Origin: Clostridia bacterium
Lineage (GTDB): Bacteria; Bacillota; Clostridia; Oscillospirales; CAG-272
Reading direction: 5' to 3'
Assembly: GCA_017452475.1 (NCBI GenBank)
Contig: JAFTMJ010000006.1
Span: 1-33,493, forward strand
Length of the DNA: 33,493 nucleotides
Shown one piece after another: positions 31,609 to 33,493 of the stretch; the stretch's first letter is position 1; each line of letters starts with the position of its first letter. Below the pieces are notes generated by a model that made no database searches, had not been told where the DNA came from, and worked only from the letters and a program-made list of their open reading frames with translations. The position numbers were made by a program, and so were the translations under genes.

Positions 31609-31691
31609 TAGAGGAGTGCACGGATAGAATAAAAACTGGGTCTCTCTCTGCTAAGGGCAGCTTAAGATTCTTGAAATGTTGCGACAAAAAT

Positions 31692-31729
31692 AAAATAGCC
31701 ATAGAACACCGTGTGTCTATGGCTATTTT
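31692..31729 (-). terminator. Rho-independent terminator after the GH4 gene
   Basis: A 14-bp perfect stem (31692-31705 with 31716-31729) encloses a partly paired 10-nt loop and has a T-rich tail on the minus strand. The GH4 stop is at 31738. Confidence 0.88.
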
Positions 31730-31737
31730 GATGCGTT

Positions 31738-33120
31738 TTATAAATTGTAGTCGGTTAAATATGCTTTTGTGTTTTCTACCATTTCGTCAAACATCTTTCT
31801 TGCGTCGCTTATGCTGCAGGTAACAAGCGGGTCGGAAGCAAATGCGTTAAAGATTGCTTCAATATCACGCTTCGCAATAGCGTCGGAAACAGCCTCCTGC
31901 TCGGAGCAAATTTTAGAAACAAGGGGATAAATCTCAGTTGGAATTTCGCCAGCCAAAACGGGTCTGAGCTCGTTTGTGCGGAAGATGGCGTTTGTTTCAA
32001 CAACTGCGCCAAAGGGAAGGTTTGGAATTTGACCCTTGTTTGGAATATTAACATTGGTGATAAGGTCGGAAAGTCCAAGCAGGGCTCTCATTTGGTTGAC
32101 GCCCTCCTCGCCTGTTTTACAAAGCTTGATTTCGTCACCGTTAAGAAGCTTACGGCTTTTTTCAAGACGGTTCTTAAGGTCCTCTTTTCTCCAAGAAACA
32201 GGAGTTAGACCAAATTTCATCTCTTTAACTCTTTCGGGGCTTTCAAGATACCATTTGCCCGGGCAGAATTCTGCCAAATGTCTATCACCCGCAGCGGAAA
32301 TATAGCCAAACCTTTTGAACAGGTCGAAGGTTACCTTGCCTGCGCAAGCAAAGTGGTTGTTCATCCAGTTATTATCGGGCTTTGCGGGAAGTCCGTCAGC
32401 ATATTTATCACAGTATTTACTGTAATATGGGAACAGGTCAATGCCCTCATACTCGGCGCTTGTCAGCCAGGTGAAGTGGTTTACTGCAACGGGATTTACC
32501 TTGATTTCCTCTCTTGTAGCCTTTTTACCAAGGAATTCCTCAACTACCCACGTAAGCAGCCTTTGAGTTCCAAAAACCTCGTGGCAGCAGCCAAACGCCT
32601 TAATCTCGGGGAAGACTCTGTAAAGAGTCTTAACGCAAAGGGTCATTGGGTTGGTGTAGTTAATTACCCAAGCGTTGGGGCAATATTCCTTAACATAATT
32701 TGCAATTTCCTCGAACATAGGAATAGTTCTCATAGCGCGTACAATTCCGCCGGGGCCTGTTGTATCGCCCACGGATTGGTAAATGCCGTACTTTTCGGGA
32801 ACGTGAACATCACTTTCCATTTCATCAAAGGTGCCGGGGAGAATGGAAATTACTACAAAATCAGCGCCTGTCATTGCTTCCTTTGGAGTTTTCACCGCCT
32901 TGTAGTTCCAATTTGACATTGCGCCCTCGCAGCCGTTATATCTGTTGCCGATAATTTCGTTTGCCAAAGCTGCCTCAAAATCTATATCGTATAGATAAAC
33001 TTCGCCACTCATATCCTCGTTAGCGGCTAAGTCACTCATAAGGCCCCAAGCCCAACCGCGTGAGCCGCCACCGATGTAAGCGATTTTCACGCCCTCAGCT
33101 TTTTTGTTCGTAATTTTCAT
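31738..33120 (-). CDS. GH4 family glycosidase, alpha-galacturonidase-like
   Basis: This 460-aa cytoplasmic enzyme of family GH4 uses NAD+ and a divalent metal in a redox-elimination mechanism. From the start MKITNKK, the NAD loop is GGGSRGW (17-23). NYTNP (154-158), Cys179/His180 in GCCHEVFG (metal site) and VNHFTW (213-218) are the GH4 hallmarks. Segments such as LPGTFDEMESDVHVPEKYG and GDRHLAEFCPGKWYL recall the LplD-type alpha-galacturonidases, which would fit pectin oligomers. Alpha-galactosidase or alpha-glucosidase activity is possible. I chose 33120 because AAGGAG lies upstream; the longer frame to 33240 runs through the promoter. Confidence 0.87.
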   Translation of the reverse strand: MKITNKKAEGVKIAYIGGGSRGWAWGLMSDLAANEDMSGEVYLYDIDFEAALANEIIGNRYNGCEGAMSNWNYKAVKTPKEAMTGADFVVISILPGTFDEMESDVHVPEKYGIYQSVGDTTGPGGIVRAMRTIPMFEEIANYVKEYCPNAWVINYTNPMTLCVKTLYRVFPEIKAFGCCHEVFGTQRLLTWVVEEFLGKKATREEIKVNPVAVNHFTWLTSAEYEGIDLFPYYSKYCDKYADGLPAKPDNNWMNNHFACAGKVTFDLFKRFGYISAAGDRHLAEFCPGKWYLESPERVKEMKFGLTPVSWRKEDLKNRLEKSRKLLNGDEIKLCKTGEEGVNQMRALLGLSDLITNVNIPNKGQIPNLPFGAVVETNAIFRTNELRPVLAGEIPTEIYPLVSKICSEQEAVSDAIAKRDIEAIFNAFASDPLVTCSISDARKMFDEMVENTKAYLTDYNL

Positions 33121-33166
33121 AACAATTCTCCTTAAATGACAAGAAATACAATGTATTTTGATAAAA

Positions 33167-33180
33167 AATGCAATTGCATT
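33167..33180. promoter_or_regulatory. Perfect palindrome in the GH4 leader
   Basis: AATGCAATTGCATT is a 14-bp perfect palindrome, about 25-40 nt downstream of the predicted GH4 transcription start, with a further GCAAATG half nearby. It is a candidate operator for a sugar-responsive repressor encoded elsewhere. Confidence 0.45.
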
Positions 33181-33211
33181 GCAAATGTTTCTATTGTATA
33201 CTGTAAACATA

Positions 33212-33240
33212 AGTATAAACCTTGAAGAAAGATTTGTCAA
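33212..33240 (-). promoter_or_regulatory. Promoter of the GH4 gene
   Basis: On the minus strand, consensus TTGACA (33235-33240), a 17-nt spacer and TATACT (33212-33217). Confidence 0.78.
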
Positions 33241-33377
33241 TAGAAAAGCAAATTTATTTTAAAATGTAAAATGAGAAAAGCAAATTGATTTTTTGACAAA
33301 GGGTGCGCTCTTTTTAAATAGGCATTGAGAATGCAGCAATTTCGAAAAGGGTTACATTTATTCATACGGAATATGAA

Positions 33378-33395
33378 GTTACATATGTGTGTAAC
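33378..33395. promoter_or_regulatory. GTTACA-N6-TGTAAC dyad
   Basis: A 6-bp perfect inverted repeat with a 6-nt spacer, in the otherwise featureless gap between the GH4 promoter and the right edge. A further GTTACA occurs at 33352-33357. It could be an operator for a gene running off the right end. Confidence 0.4.
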
Positions 33396-33448
33396 AGAGT
33401 AATTTTCACAAAATTTTACGCAAAAATATGGAGAAGAGGTTGACAAAT

Positions 33449-33493
33449 ATGAATAACAGTGCGATAATCTCTTACAGACAGACAGACAGACAG
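33449..33493 (+). CDS. Possible start of a gene cut by the window edge
   Basis: An ATG at 33449, preceded by AGAGG 9 nt upstream, opens a frame MNNSAIISYRQTDRQ that stays open to the edge. Its last codons lie in an (ACAG)n tract. The same bases also form a good promoter (TTGACA 33440-33445, 17 nt, GATAAT 33463-33468), so this may instead be a promoter for a gene further right. Only 15 codons are visible, so no function can be given. Confidence 0.3.
   Translation, partial: MNNSAIISYRQTDRQ
33474..33493 (+). repeat. Tetranucleotide tract (ACAG)n at the right edge
   Basis: Five full ACAG units reach the last base of the window, so the true length is unknown. Such tracts change length by slipped-strand pairing and also stop assemblies. 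Confidence 0.85.

Noticed and set aside
32278..32916. Long 212-codon plus-strand frame
   Set aside because: It is antisense to GH4, whose active-site motifs are intact. It lacks a ribosome binding site and arises from the codon bias of the real gene.
33237..33446. Open frame of 69 codons on the minus strand upstream of GH4
   Set aside because: It runs up to the GH4 -35 element, has no ribosome binding site and gives a Cys/Phe/Asn-rich sequence without any domain character.

Overview
The window looks like a chromosomal segment of an uncultured gut-type Clostridia (Bacillota), probably near Oscillospiraceae or Christensenellales. This is inferred from the yceD-rpmF pair, AGGAGG-type ribosome binding sites, sigma-A promoters with 17-nt spacers, a membrane pyrophosphatase, many Cys-anchored lipoproteins and intracellular glycoside hydrolases. 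I see no tRNA, rRNA, CRISPR array, phage structural gene or transposase.

Layout. 1-2400: a hairpin-chain repeat, a membrane-anchored protein of unknown function, divergent yceD-rpmF (50S biogenesis and ribosomal protein L32), and a small membrane protein. 2397-5442: a 958-aa secreted DUF4886/SGNH-like protein carrying three copies of one repeat domain, followed by an overlooked 51-aa peptide gene. 5486-13361 (all minus strand): a tightly packed run that starts with alkD, dut, a histidine phosphatase, a lipoprotein, a NUDIX hydrolase and a CPBP protease, then passes into a polar amino acid ABC transporter (two binding proteins, permease, ATPase) and a second NUDIX gene. Both binding proteins appear to be circularly permuted, at two different points.

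13480-18103: a SLOG/DUF1273 protein divergent from an XRE repressor, a second copy of the hairpin-chain repeat, fucO (lactaldehyde reductase), and a MarR regulator with an acyl-CoA ligase behind a promoter that carries a dyad. 18206-21459: an amino-sugar operon whose first gene fuses an XRE-type HTH domain to phosphoglucosamine mutase (GlmM), followed by a stand-alone GlmU-like left-handed beta-helix acyltransferase and NagB. Two CAACC-N3-GGTTG palindromes lie just upstream, and related sites recur at 21991 and 23004. 21552-23908: a DUF2500 protein and two paralogous lipoproteins. 23948-33120: carbohydrate genes (GH5, GH127, heparinase II/III-like, an SGNH hydrolase, GH4) around hppA. All four carbohydrate-active enzymes lack signal peptides, suggesting that imported plant or host oligosaccharides are finished off inside the cell.

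Most unusual points: (1) the two differently permuted binding proteins; (2) the HTH-GlmM fusion heading an amino-sugar operon with matching candidate operators, possibly an enzyme that is also its own repressor; (3) the covarying hairpin-chain repeats downstream of minus-strand genes; (4) an (ACAG)n tetranucleotide tract at the right edge, in what may be the start of a coding region. Everything was read by eye; no alignment, structure prediction or database search was run.
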